64,000 bases of DNA from Sphaerosporella brunnea. Lineage: Eukaryota > Ascomycota > Pezizomycetes > Pezizales > Pyronemataceae. Shown here in pieces: positions 21,489 through 32,344 of this stretch. The position numbers were made by a program, and so were the translations under genes. The notes beneath the pieces were generated by a model that did not search any database, was not told the DNA's origin, and saw nothing but the letters and a program-made list of their open reading frames with translations. Numbering within the stretch: position 1 is the stretch's first letter; each line of letters opens with the position of its first letter. The DNA is taken from NCBI GenBank assembly GCA_008704415.1, contig VXIS01000243.1:1-64000 (forward strand), read 5' to 3'.

Positions 21489-23060
21489 TATGGAATGAGC
21501 TCAAACTCTTAGATATACGTATCAAAGGACGCTAATTCTTCTACAGTGTTCACACTTATGCCACTATGGATGATTGTCATATAGGGTTGCCGGGCGGGCC
21601 GCACTGTCGCTCTCTGGTCAAAATGTGATAACTGCCTTTACTGTGTATAGAATGAGCTCAAACTTACAGATATAGCGCATCAGAAGACTCTCATCCCCCC
21701 GCTGTATTCAAATCTATCCCCCCATGGATGCTTGTCATACAGCGCGGAGGGCCGCACTGTCGCTCCGCGGGCCGCACTGTCGCTCCGCGGGCCGCACTGT
21801 CGCCCCGCGGTCAAAATGTGATGACCGCCTTTACTTTGTAAGGAATGGGCTCAAACTGTCAGATATAGCGCATTCAAGGACGCTCTTCGTTCTCCTGTAT
21901 TCAAATCTATCCCCCCATGCATGGTTGTCAGGTGCGGTGGCCTTGCGGCGGGTCCTGTGTCTCTCCAGCTCAAAATGTGCTATCAGCCTTTACCAGTGAT
22001 CGACACAAGACGAGCTGAGCCGAGCCATGAGGAAGGCACGAGCCGGCTTGGCTTGTTAGAACATGGGCTTGTCACGCCGAGCCGAGCCTCAGAAGCTTGA
22101 GCTTTGGCTCGAACTACAGTAAAATTTATGACAGAAGAGCCGGTCAATAAGGTTGAACACAGCGAAATTAGTGGCGTTGCTATACTGGCATATATCCCAC
22201 AGATCTGACCCGGTATCAAAGCCTTCCGGATCACATTCCTGCTCTGCGCTGCCTCCGTGCCCTCGCGTCGCCCTCGTCCGGATGCTCCTGGCCATCATCA
22301 TGGCCACCATAGTTAACACCATGAGCACCGTGCCCGCCTTCGCTCTGGCAAGAGTGCTCTGACTTGGAGCAACCCGTGCTGTGACCGGCTGCCCTACTGG
22401 CGCTCTGCCTGGCCGCCAATACCTCTGGATGGCTGTCGCTCTCACTGACATCCTTATGCTCGCGACTGAAAGCATTCTTCACCTCTCTCTATCGATCGAC
22501 GGCATCCCTAGCCTTTGTAGAATTATGATTGATACCGTGATGTTCGCAGCAAGCGAGGCTCTTGTGGTGACGCCAGCTCGGCTCGCCGAAATGTCAGGCT
22601 TCGCGAGGCCCTGCTCGAGGCTGGAGCCTTTAACTCGAGCTAGCTCCGCTTATCTTAAGATGAGTTGGACAAGTTAGGAGTAGCTGGCAGCAGCTGGGAT
22701 GATCTAGCAAGCGCGTTAGGATGGGTTAGGGGCCCACCGACGGGATGTCTAGCTAGCTAGCTATAAAAAAAAGGCTCAAGCAAAAGCCCAGCTCGTGAGG
22801 CAACAGGCTCGAGCCGGCTCGGCTCCCCGAAGTGTCAGGCTTCGCTCGGCTCTGCGCGAGGCTTGAGCCTTTAACTCCAGCCGGCTCGGCTTCTGTCCAT
22901 CACTAGCCTTCACTATGTATGGAATGAGCCCAAACTCACAGATATAGGGCATCAAAAGATGTTTATCCTCCCCCTGTATTCAAATCTATCCCCCAATGGA
23001 TGGTTGTGATGTGGGATGGGTCCGGTTGCTCTCGGGGTTAAAATGTTGATTCAAATTTGT
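21489..23060 (+). repeat. Tandem array of ~135-195-bp units
   Basis: Each unit has GGAATGAGCTCAAACT, then AGATATAGCGCATC, CAAATCTATCCCCCCATGGA and TCAAAATGTGATAACTGCC. Units start near 21,489, 21,647, 21,841 and 22,914, with a partial last one at 23,047. The second unit is expanded by a 21-bp repeat, GGGCCGCACTGTCGCTCCGCG (about 21,748-21,812). The array is interrupted by a hAT element at 21,994-22,905. Single inverted units lie at 15.74 and 18.43 kb. Function unknown. Confidence 0.8.
21994..22905 (-). mobile_element. hAT element, non-autonomous copy with TSD
   Basis: The ends are CAGTGATCGACA and TGTCCATCACTA. The flanks are GCCTTTAC (21,986-21,993) and GCCTTCAC (22,906-22,913), an 8-bp duplication with one mismatch created inside one unit of the surrounding tandem array. 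Subterminal GAGCCGAGCC and GGCTCGGCT words match the hAT family of 59.5 kb. On the minus strand near 22,200 EGFDTGSDLWDI can be read, close to the transposase tail DFDSGSDLTDIE. It therefore keeps the end of the gene in reverse orientation. Confidence 0.88.
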
Positions 23061-23195
23061 CCTCTCATGGAGGGCTGTCATGTGGGATGTCCGCGCCGCG
23101 GGTCAACGAAGCGACGTCGGGGTTGTGGTTTCTGGCTGCCAGTGTGTCCACATTGTTGGGTACGAAGAAAATGACCGGCAGCAGTGTTGATGATG

Positions 23196-23310
23196 TGTCA
23201 GCACGAGGGTGGATGGGTGGGGTACTGAGTACGTGGTGGATTGGTGTCAAGAAAGTCACTGATAATCTCGAGCCACAGTTTGAGGCATGGGCATTGGTCC
23301 GAGCATGGCT
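23196..23310 (+). repeat. Direct repeat, copy 1
   Basis: GTGTCAGCACGAGGGTGGAT through GTGGTGGATTGGTGTC to GTTTGAGGCATGGGCATTG recurs, ~85% alike by eye, at about 24,050-24,165. The two copies are 0.85 kb apart in the same orientation. No coding role is evident. Confidence 0.7.
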
Positions 23311-23464
23311 CACAACCAGTGTAGAGCAGCTCGAGCCCACGAGCGGCGGGGGAGGTTTCTTGTCTTGGTTGAAGGAAGATGGAACCTCGGCAAAACACCG
23401 AGCAGAGCCCCGTCACCTAAGCTGGGACGTGACAATGAGCCTCGTCACCTAAACCTGGGACGCG

Positions 23465-23490
23465 TTTTTTTTTTTTTTTTTTTTTTTTTT
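23465..23490. repeat. Poly(T) tract of 26
   Basis: An uninterrupted run of 26 T. About 40 bp downstream is CGCATATATATACTGG. It could be the reverse-oriented tail of a retroposed sequence or a poly(dT) promoter element upstream of the small ORF at 23,688. Two CGTCACCTAA...CTGGGACG copies precede it. Confidence 0.8.
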
Positions 23491-23687
23491 ACTTCATCAC
23501 ATTGCATTCGACCGCATGCGATCGTCGCATATATATACTGGACCTGCGGCTCTCTTAAGGAGAGAAAATAAGGATACCGCGATACGTAACTCACGGAAAA
23601 GGCTGTAGCCTACTCCTGTCGCTCCTACGCCTACTACATTTCCTTCTCCAACTGTTTGCGTGTTGTGAATTCCGCCAAGAAAAGAAG

Positions 23688-23891
23688 ATGAAGGTGCCTT
23701 TAACCCCAGACAAAGAATCGGGGATCAGCGATAGAATCTTCGGCCTTGGCGTGCGCCTTGGGCGTCGTGGCTGGGATTCGAAGAAAAGCCTCATCAACTG
23801 TCGACATATCGTCCGTGCGGGGCGCGTACGGTTAGGCGGCGTGATTGAGACCGTCTCTTGCGCTGTGTTCACTTCACTCCTTAAGGAATGA
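23688..23891 (+). CDS. Small hypothetical ORF (67 aa)
   Basis: An ATG-started frame encodes a basic small protein beginning MKVPLTPDKESGISDRIFG and ending in a stop. It lies ~160 bp downstream of a TATA-like stretch and the T26 tract. No family is recognised and no splice sites are evident. The promoter-like context is the only support. Confidence 0.2.
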   Translation: MKVPLTPDKESGISDRIFGLGVRLGRRGWDSKKSLINCRHIVRAGRVRLGGVIETVSCAVFTSLLKE

Positions 23892-24049
23892 CTGGCGATT
23901 CAAGGAGGCAGTGGCCATGACCGTGGAAGCGATATGATCGGAGAGTGGTATTCGCCGAGGACGGTATTCATCGTGAAAGGCGTCGCGAATTTCTGGTTGA
24001 AGAGACGTTTCTTAGCCAGTGCAGGCATTGGAAGGTTTGCAAACTGACC

Positions 24050-24165
24050 GTGTCAGCACGAGGGTAGATGGGTTGGGTGGTGAATATGTGGTGGATTGGT
24101 GTCGGGAAAGTCATTGATAATCTCAAATTACAGTTTGACATGTGGGCATTGCGGGTATGGGGCAT
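24050..24165 (+). repeat. Direct repeat, copy 2
   Basis: Second copy of the segment at 23,196-23,310, with the same order of words and scattered substitutions. Confidence 0.7.
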
Positions 24166-24329
24166 AATGAAAACTTCGGGGGGGATGGTGCAACACGTTT
24201 CATACCGGGACCTTCGGTATGCTTGAAGTTACCCGAATTTAAGGGCGAGTGACACCGCAGGACGCCGTGGCGCGGTCTCTGTCAACTTGTATTTGAGCGC
24301 CTCGCCTGGTCATGGTTGTATGTAGGGAC

Positions 24330-25017
24330 TTACCTTCCTGCAGTACAGCTATCACAATGGAGGTTTGCCTTTGTCCGTCGCCGTCCAGCAGGCGGCCATT
24401 CTTCTCTCATCTGTTCGATATACGCTTTTCTAATCCCCGGCCGTGCAAAGACCCGCTTTCCAGCGGCCTTTTCTGCTGGTGTTTCGTTCAAATAAAACCC
24501 GACAAGCTTTCCCTGCTCAAGGATAGGAAGCTTCATGATTGGACATGACTCAATAGACATGTCGCGCGATGAGGTAAAGTTTGCCATCTGTCTTCAGGTC
24601 GCTCTCAGGTTGTCACTCGCCACCAAATTCCGGGTCACTTCACAGTTAACGAAGGTCCCGGTTTCAAGCGCATTGCACCATACGTTGGACATTTCGCTGT
24701 ATTGTGGGGTATACGAAGCATAAAAGCCGTTTCTATACTTACAAGGCCTGAAGAGATGTCAGATGAGGCGGCCTGCCTGAGCATTTCAGATTGGAGCCAT
24801 AGCCTCGTTGAGAATTTGGATTGTTTTTGCACTAGACACAAGAGGCCATTTCTGTTCGTTAGCTTAACGTGTCTCCAATTTGTTGATTCTGCTTTCTTCG
24901 GTTTGTTAGGTCTTCCGCTTCGTCGACATCTTTCACTTTCTTCATCTTAAACCTCATCCTGGCCAATTCCTTCTTCTTTTCTCGTGATCGGATGAGTGTT
25001 TTACTCGGTCTCACCAT
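24330..25017 (-). CDS. Putative multi-exon gene, unknown product
   Basis: The first exon starts at ATG 25,017 and is clearly protein-like: MVRPSKTLIRSREKKKELAR, then Lys/Glu-rich to about 24,869. A likely last visible exon reads CPIMKLPILEQGKLVGFYLN and KAAGKRVFARPGIRKAYIEQ, ending at a consensus GTAAGT donor near 24,330. Between them lie short open pieces, among them an exon ending at another GTAAGT near 24,735 and a piece with EMSNVWCNALETGTFVNCEV. The exact intron set is not resolved; one candidate intron of 37 nt is shorter than the others in this window. It may be a real gene continuing beyond 24,330 or a recent pseudogene. The basic N-terminus suggests nucleic-acid binding or nuclear targeting, which is inference. 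Confidence 0.45.
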
Positions 25018-25344
25018 TGCTATTGATGTTCAAAATGTAGAAAATAATTGCGAGGGAGCGACGGTTGTATTGAGCTGATTGCTATTGGCGAGAATCCACG
25101 CTTGTGCTGCCGTTGCAGGATTTTGTTTGCGCGACCTCCCCATTCGCGAAGTTCGTGACGCATTACGGCCAAGGAAATAAACTATCACTGCACGCGTTTG
25201 ACAGCAAAAAGCACATCTTCACAGCCAGGTGGAAACGGCTACACAGCAAATCGTGTTATTAGTACGTACTATGCGGGATGAAATCAGCTCCAATTGAGCA
25301 GGAGTACTGGCTACAGGTTTCAAGAACTTCAAGTTCCTTCTGCA

Positions 25345-25480
25345 CATGCACCGTTTGAATTGAGCTCCCGTAAACGAGCCGGCTCGAGACGAGCCCAAGG
25401 CGTGACTCGAGCCGGATCGTCAGTTTTACTGGCTCGGCTCGAGCGAAAGCTCGAGCTGGTGCAGAGAAATCATATTTTGA
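25345..25480. mobile_element. Decayed hAT terminal region
   Basis: GAGCCGGCTCGAGACGAGCC and CTCGGCTCGAGCGAAAGCTC form the arrangement of subterminal repeats seen in the hAT family. The terminal TAGTGATGGACA is not preserved and no target duplication is visible. Confidence 0.5.
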
Positions 25481-25499
25481 GGCGGGAGCACGCGGGCAG

Positions 25500-27400
25500 G
25501 CGGCAGTCCATGGCCATGTAAATTTTCTACTATGTAGTTATCCCAGGGTAGATCAGCCCGATAGATCTGACAGGTCCGACGAGGGGTTCGGTGCTGCCTC
25601 GGTGTCTAAATCTACACTCTCCAGTATATCATGGTCACTCCAAGTGGTTGCCACCCTGACTTCCGCCTGTGGTAGAACCTCCGGCTCTTCGTACCCCCAT
25701 TTTTCCCAGCTGTTTATTTCTGTATGCTTGAGCCAATGCTTAAGCAACAACAGAGCGCTGCTCAACTCCTCCAGAAGCAGGTTGCGTTTCTTTGAGCAAT
25801 GGCAACATCAAACGAGTTTGAGAGGCTTCTTATTGTCAGAATTAGAGCCTTCAGGTTCTGTGGTTTCCCGGCCCGGGGCATCCGCCGCCGTTCCAGGGTT
25901 GTTTCCCTTTCTGGCCCCGGGTACCTCCTGTCGAAATATTATCTTGCGGGCGTAGGGAAATGCTGTACATGATGAGGTTAGCTGTCCACTGAGTGTCCGT
26001 GCCCCAGCGGCGCTGTGTAAACTATCGATAGTACAGCTACCGGTATTAGAACATGACCGTACTTGTAAACAAAGCGTCTTAACCCAACGTCCACTGAGTC
26101 CTTTATAGAACCCACGCCTGGCATTTTCCTCTGCGTGTGCGCTAAGGGCTGGCTGCTGTTCTCCGGACATGCTTTGTTTGATTGCTGAGGATAGCTGGAC
26201 GTCAATGTGCGGCGAGGGGGGAGCCGGGGCGAAGGGTCGCGGTGTATGACTCCAATATACCCGGCACAAATATGGAGCAGGTCCGCATCCTGGGACGAGA
26301 AGGCATTACTCAACCTAAACCGCCGCTCACCAAAATACCGTATTAAGCACACAGACAGCGGAGCAAGCGAGTGAATGTCGAGAGACTACGTGGCTAGCAA
26401 TAGAAATCGACATCAACAGCGTATTACCGTAACTTACGCTTGCCCTATGTAGTGGTATCCTGGACAACTCAAAGATTCGGTGGTATGCTGCTCGTTTCGA
26501 AGGTTTCGAGGGGGGTGTACTTGACATATGCCGATATCAGTATCATGCCTGCGCCCGGATTCCAGTTGCTGTTTCTCCTTATATAAATGGCGCATTTAGG
26601 CTGCGGGCTACTGACGACGGAGGGGGCCGGTGGAAGGGACTGTGCGTCGGTGGGTTCGGGCTCGTTGCTGGGCAAGGGATGGCCCGTAAAGCCCCGGAAC
26701 CCCCCCTCACAGGGTCCTCTCCTCAGATCTCACGTCTTCGCTGTTCTCTTCCCCACCCCCCGCTGTCGTTGCTTTCCATTTGCCTGTCGCTCTGCCTACG
26801 GGTGAGGCTGGGAGGAGTTAGGCTCGGCCCAGGGGGACTCGGAGTTGGCAGATCGATATCCGGCCACCAACTCTCATTCGCGCGGTTTAAGTTATTAGGA
26901 TGGGGATTTGTTTGGGAAATACATTGCTGTCTACAAGGCGCTACCCGGAGGAAGGAACTAGTTGCTATTTTTCAGGTTTTTTCCTCCTAGATCTACTTCT
27001 CTTATACTGAAGCCACACGGGATTTCGCCGGCTGGCACCGGCACGTGCGGCGTGACAGCACTCGCTGTATTTCACCAACCCGTATGGAGCGTTCAATGTC
27101 CACATATGGCGGCGACAGTGATATCGGCGACTTCTGTTTACACGAAGCGTTTTGTGCAACACTGTGCGTGTCGGCGGCGAATGCGGTGGTCTCTTTACCC
27201 AGACCAGGTTCCGATGGTGTTCACTAAAGCTATGACAACGCAGACAGAGTGGCCATATTTTGGCAAAAGGAACGACAATGATCATTTCTATTGATATGGA
27301 GATCTAGTCTAAATATCCGTTACAACTCGGCAGTGCTCGGGGAGCCAGAAGCCGGCGGCATCCACCACGCCACATCCGACCCAGTTTTGCGGCAATCAGA
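25500..27400. other. No supported gene
   Basis: Minus-strand frames at 25,808-26,352 and 26,469-26,675 are Ser/Pro-rich and could include exons. I could not join them with consistent introns. The plus-strand frame near 26,680 is low complexity. The last ~100 bp is the 3' flank of the coiled-coil gene. Confidence 0.35.
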
Positions 27401-27403
27401 CCC

Positions 27404-28854
27404 CTAGTCCGCGCCCTCGTCATTGGGTTTGCCCTGATCATCTTTCCCGTCGAGATCTTTATCGTTGTCCGCTTCGCCTTCCAGTGTCTCGCCGTCGGAT
27501 TGGTGGAGCTCCTCCTCCCCATCTGGAAACTGCTGGCGCAGGGCGTCACACAGGCGCTGCAGAGTCTCGTCGTCCGCTATCAAGCTATACATCAGCACCC
27601 GGTCTCTCCGCATCGTGCTGTTACATACCATTTTCCATTCGGCGCCCACTCAGCAGCTGTTTGTCCGCGTCAAACAAAGCCTCATACTTCTCAGGGGTCA
27701 CACCCCAGAATTGCCTGAAACGTATTGCCATGAGGTCCCGCCTGACCTGCGACGGAGAATAGAGGATGGCGAGGCATACATCCTCCGGAGAAACCGAGTG
27801 CGCAGCTTGGTTGCGCAGCGCACGCGTCTGGTCAGCTTCATCGATAATCATCTCGAACTTTTTCACCGACATATGGACCACCTTCGCGCACTTTCGTTCG
27901 ATTCCCATGACCAGCCTCTTGTACATTTGCGACGAACGCTGGGAGTTGTTGTTTCCAGGCGACTTCAATCCGTCAATGATGCCTTTAGCTTCCCAGGGCG
28001 GAAGCTTGCTCGCGACACTCTCTTTTAGCCAGTTCCGGAATACCGACATATAGATTACGGGCTCCAGTGTGTGTGTGCCGACGATTCGCATGCGATTGAC
28101 GAGGGTTGCATTGGATGCTTGCAGCCGTTCGTTGCTTCGTTGCAGCCGTTCGTCGCTTCGTTGCAGCTCTTTGTTGCTCGTCTTCAATCCAGTAATCTCG
28201 TCGTTCAATCTGGCGTTGCTTCGTTGCAGCTCGTCGTTGCTTGTCTTTAATCCGGTGATCTCCTCTTTCAATCCGCCGTTGCTTTCCAATAATCCGGTGT
28301 TGGTTGCCTTTAATCCAGTAATCTCCACGTTCAATTTGGCGTTGCTTCGTTGCAGCTCGTCGTTGCTTGTCTTTAATCCGGTGATCTCCTCTTTCAATCC
28401 AGTGATCTCCTCTTTCAGTCCGGTGATCTCCTCTTTCAATCCGCCGTTGCTTTCCAATAATCCGGTGTTGGTTGCCTTTAATCCAGTAATCTCCACGTTC
28501 AACTGTCCAACCTGCTTCTTGATTTGATTGAGAAGCTTCCAACTCGGGTTGGGGCGACGGTTCGAGCCCGCCGCAGAGCTCAACTGGCGGAAGGCGGCAG
28601 GTACAGCGGCAGGCTGCTCATCTGAGTGTCAGCATGGACAAAGCCACAGCGCATTGGGCATCGCTTACCTGCTGTTCAAGCATTGCAGTTGAGCGGATCC
28701 CCCGGAACAGCGAGAACTCTCTGGCCGCGACAAGCACTGGCGCTTTCATGCGGTATTCTGTGTCGCTGGGACGCACGAGAGGGGTAGCAGTGACCGCGCC
28801 GGACAGGCGCTGTGCGTGCTGGCGCAGCCTTATGGTGCTGCGTGGGAGGGTCAT
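27404..28854 (-). CDS. Three-exon gene: coiled-coil protein with HEPN-like R-x4-H motif (447 aa)
   Basis: Exons are 28,854-28,669, 28,613-27,629 and 27,576-27,404. They join to 1,344 nt, one open frame. Intron 1 (55 nt) starts GTAAGC and has branch-like CTGAC. Intron 2 (52 nt) starts GTATGT, has CTGAT and ends TAG. Residues 1-62 are Arg/Ser/Thr-rich, like a mitochondrial presequence or a disordered tail. Residues ~88-236 are a coiled coil built from EITGLKE and TSNDELQRSN repeats. Residues ~245-380 form a globular helical domain with TRALRNQAAH (Arg-329, His-334), the R-x4-H pattern of HEPN folds. The C-terminus is very acidic. Role unknown; a homo-oligomer carrying a HEPN-like domain is inference. 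Start chosen at the first ATG of exon 1. No broken codons, unlike its neighbours. Confidence 0.75.
28125..28510. repeat. 21-bp-based coding minisatellite
   Basis: On the minus strand the 21-bp unit GAGATCACCGGACTGAAAGAG and its relatives are repeated, each encoding one heptad of EITGLKE type. A larger block containing ATNTGLLESNGG is duplicated almost exactly. All length changes are multiples of three, and mostly of 21, so heptad phase is kept. Confidence 0.85.
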
Positions 28855-29031
28855 TTGCGATGTGATGAATGTGTGAGCGTGTGTTGTGTGGTATGTAGGT
28901 GAGCAGGGGCGTGAGGTTGGGTAAGGCGCGAACTTTCTCTTGGCGGGAAGCGCCCACAACCCTACTCGCAGCCCTACTCCCGCCACACGTCAGGCAGCCA
29001 CCACGGGCAATCACTCCACCCAACTGCACTC

Positions 29032-29194
29032 TGTTGACGATAGGTTTGACGCAGTGGACACTAAGAACGTAGGTGAAAAGATATATTGCAAGGTACAGAG
29101 CTCAGTGCGAATTGCTGCTCCCTTAAGAGGCAGAAACGAGTACTAGCATATTAATACTCGGATCCACCAGAGAGTCATACTCTATGTCTCAACA
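29032..29194. mobile_element. Solo LTR with 5-bp target duplication
   Basis: It begins TGTTGACGATAGG and ends CTCAACA (TG...CA ends). CACTC flanks both sides (29,027-29,031 and 29,195-29,199). The core GTGGACACTAAGAACGTAG also occurs in the related LTR at 38,305-38,510. Length (163 bp) and target size fit a small Ty1/copia LTR left after recombination between two LTRs. No internal region is present. Confidence 0.85.
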
Positions 29195-29477
29195 CACTCG
29201 AGGCGCCAAGGCTAGGCGGAGTCGTTTTGTCACAAGTACCATCCCCTGCACGAAGAAGTAACATTTCAAACCCGTGGAGGACCAAATCTATCCACACTTG
29301 CTTGTCCACCGCACCATGAACCCTTGGGGTCGCGTCCGCCTTTTCAACGACGCGCTGGCAGCCCTGAAATGCCTATAACACATCACGCCAGGTCGCGGCC
29401 ACCACGATAGGCAGCCCTGAATCAATGGACCGAGTTACCAGGACTGCATACAGGAAGACGGCCGGGACCACCAGGAC

Positions 29478-29940
29478 TAGTGATGGACACAAGCCGAGCC
29501 GAGTAGAGCTTGGCCCCCTGGCGAGCCGAGCAAGCTCGAGTCCAGTGGTGTGAGAAGACTCTCGATGGTCGTGTGGGGCGTAAAATACAATTGCGAAAGC
29601 TGAAAGGCCACCTACACATCCTCTTCTACCCCCACCGCAACACACTCACGCCAAAAAATCACCCTAGATTCCACTCAGGAGGGGGGGAGACGTTATAAAA
29701 AAGAAGCGAAAGCGGCTGCTTGCAGAATCCAGCAGTGCGGTTCTACTAGTCAACATTTGGCTCAATGAAAAGACGGTCTCCGACAGGGGACTCTACGGCC
29801 TAGATCAGAAGCTTGCCCTACCCGGGGATGCTGCAGAGAGTGAGAGAGACATGGAGCAGGCATTGGGTGAGTGGGTCGACGCGCAGCAAGAAGAAGACTT
29901 TGATTCGGGATCCGATTTGACGGATATTGAGTGATATGTA
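29478..29940 (+). mobile_element. hAT derivative, left end plus transposase tail
   Basis: It starts TAGTGATGGACACAAGCCG and follows the left end of the autonomous copy, including CCCCCACCGCAACACACTCA. It then jumps at about 29,672 into the last transposase exon. That exon is still open (DVIKKKRKRLLAESSSAVLL ... DFDSGSDLTDIE) to the stop near 29,934. The deletion junction lies inside the former last intron. The right terminal repeat is not found after the stop, so the element is truncated or its end has been replaced. Confidence 0.8.
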
Positions 29941-30479
29941 GAAGGGTGGTCGCGGTGCGTGCGTAGAGCTGTGCACGGGTCGGGGCGCCCCCACGTGGAA
30001 CGAGGCTCGACGAGGCGGAGAAAGCCTTGCCGCGCCCCGGCCACCTCATCGCTGCCCCGGCCTCCCCATGGCTGCCACGGCCGCCCCGCCGGAACCCCAG
30101 CCACCTAGTCAGACCCCGAATACCCCGAGCTGGCGTACAGCCTATCGACGACATCAGGGTGCGCTCCTGGGGTACCTCGTTCGACGGCTGGAAGGGGCAT
30201 ATGTTGGCGGAAGGCGGCAATGTAGCAGGAAACCCTGCCGGTACTTGTGACGCTTCGGGCCTGGTGGAAACCGGGCGTCTTGGGGTTCGATTCGGTGTTT
30301 GAAAGATACAGCCAGCACTTGGAGCGAGGTGGAACACCGGTCGTCGAGGCGGCGTAGATTTTGGAAGGGGGAATTTGCTCACATGTCTTGCCGGGGGGTT
30401 CTGTAACGGTGCAGTCCTTTGATTTTCTTAGCTGTTATATGAACTTTGTGCGCAAGGCGTAACGCCGGCGCGGTCGTGA

Positions 30480-30665
30480 TCTCAGATGAGCGCCTTGTGC
30501 GCCACTTGGACTGTTAAGCGTAGCGGCCCTGAACAGTGTTCCTCACAGTCCAGTCCAACCAGTCCTGAGCGCGAACCGGACCTGGACCACATCATGCAGT
30601 CCAGTCCGAGAGGCTGCCCTGGACCAATCAGTCCGTTCTCGCCCAAAAACCGCCTCTTTGGAGCA
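30480..30665. other. CAGTCC-rich segment, possible diverged terminal region
   Basis: Words such as CACAGTCCAGTCCAACCAGTCC and CAGTCCAGTCCGAGAGG recur as in subterminal regions of DNA transposons. A similar texture occurs at 21,355-21,440. No ends could be defined. Confidence 0.25.
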
Positions 30666-30859
30666 GCACGTCCCGAGGTACAGCGGCCGAAGGACATACG
30701 GGCCCAAAGCCATTCGAGGAGAGGAGGACAACGACAACGATGACTACGACGGTGATGGCGGCGGCGATACCGATGGGGACGATAAGGGAGCTCACAACGA
30801 ACGGGGGAAAGTGATCGCCAAGAAGTGATGGTGGAGAACAAGGTGGTCGGAGGACGTGG

Positions 30860-32300
30860 TGTCGAGGAAAGGTGGTGAAGAAGGCGGCGTTTCAGCGACA
30901 ACCGCACGATGCGCAGGTCTTTCGTAGCGCTTCAGGTATTCTGCCACGACTAACGTATTACCCCGGTAATAAGGCAATTTCACCGGTGCCGAATTATACT
31001 GACACGGACCGTTGAGCGAGCATCGCAGCTGGATGGGAAGTGTTTCGACTGAGGGTTAGCTGGAGTGGGAAGGCGCGATGTGAAAAAACAAAAAGACATC
31101 AATGCGACGGAGACGCTGGAGACAAGGTGGAGACGGGGAAGAGCGAGCCCTCAGGCTGCCGCCGCGGTCTCCATCGTCCCGCTCAGGAAAGTTTTACTGA
31201 CCACTACCGGTCGAGCACTGTTCAAGCACGTCGCTTCCAACCGCCTCTCACACAGCTTCACTTCCCGCTCAACGGTACGTGTAAGTTTACTTCGCCGCCG
31301 GCGAAATTGCCTTATTGCGAGAATAAGATCGTATGCTCCGTCTCAGTCGTGCCTCGGAGAGTCAATGACTATCACCAAAGTATGACGGACCTTAAATGAA
31401 GCAGGTATCTTACCTTTGATGCCCATTTTCGTTCCTTTGACTTCCTCCTTTCTCTCTCAAAAACGGCCCCTTTGGCGAAGCATGTCCCGGGATTCAAACG
31501 CCTTCTCTTCCGCCAAGGAAGCGGACGAGCCTAAAGCGAGGTGTTCCAACGACAACGGCAATGTAAAGGCGCGGAGGTCGCTCGCAGCGGTTCAGGTTGC
31601 TCCGATAATAATGCTCGCATTTTTCCGCTTCGGAGAGTCAATGCCCATCATCGTCAAAACATCAAGCAGTTGCATCAAGTCTCGAGCAAAGGGGGCGAAG
31701 AAGGCGGCGTTTCAGCGACAACTGCACCATGCGGAGGTCTTTGGTAGCGCTTCAGGTTTTCTGCGACAATCATGCTCCTTCTCAGTTTTGCTTCGGAGAG
31801 TCAATGACCACCATCAGCCTACCAAGTACCTTTCATCAGGCCGGTATCTTACCTTTCACGCCGGTTTCCTTCGTTTCACGTCCTCAGCCAAAACGCTCTT
31901 GCTTCACACAGCACGTAGTGCGGCGAAATGTCTCCTCATCCGCAGAAGGACAATACGTGCTCGACGCCCCCACATGGTCTCGGTGTTTCGGGATAACGGC
32001 AGTGTGGCAAACATGCCCAGGTCGTTGGCAGGGCTTTAGGTTGTCAGCGATTCGGAATTCTCGAGTTCAGCGTAGACGTCAAAACAATCGGTAGGTATCA
32101 GGCAACCTTACAGCAGCCCCTTCACCAGCACCATCCAAAGACGGGTACGCGCTCATCGTATGGTACAGAATCGATCCAGTAGCGTCCAGTTGCGCAGATG
32201 AGAGGTTACGTGCCCTGATCACGCTCCGCCTCGCAGAGTCAACGACTATCAAAACATCAAGCAGCTTCAATCAAGCAGAATATCAAACAGCTTCAATCTC
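30860..32300 (+). repeat. Degenerate long repeat block
   Basis: GAAGGCGGCGTTTCAGCGAC with the following CGCTTCAGG occurs near 30,880 and 31,705. TCGGAGAGTCAATGACTATC variants occur near 31,355, 31,630, 31,790 and, as CGCAGAGTCAACGAC, 32,225. CAGGTATCTTACCTTT variants occur near 31,402 and 31,842. Units of roughly 150-430 bp are interleaved and decayed. No gene is supported; open frames translate the repeat. Confidence 0.6.
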
Positions 32301-32344
32301 GACGGAACGTTCTGGGCTCTGAGGTCAAGCGTTCGAACGTTGAT

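Noticed and set aside
27465..28028. Plus-strand 187-codon frame
   Set aside because: Antisense of the coiled-coil gene, which has introns and a clear domain layout.
28069..28527. Plus-strand Cys/Leu-rich repeats
   Set aside because: Antisense of the heptad repeats.
28540..28575. GGTTCGAGCCC resembling a tRNA B box
   Set aside because: It lies inside an exon and no A box or cloverleaf can be folded around it.
29762..30382. Minus-strand 206-codon frame
   Set aside because: Largely antisense of the hAT transposase tail and its flank.
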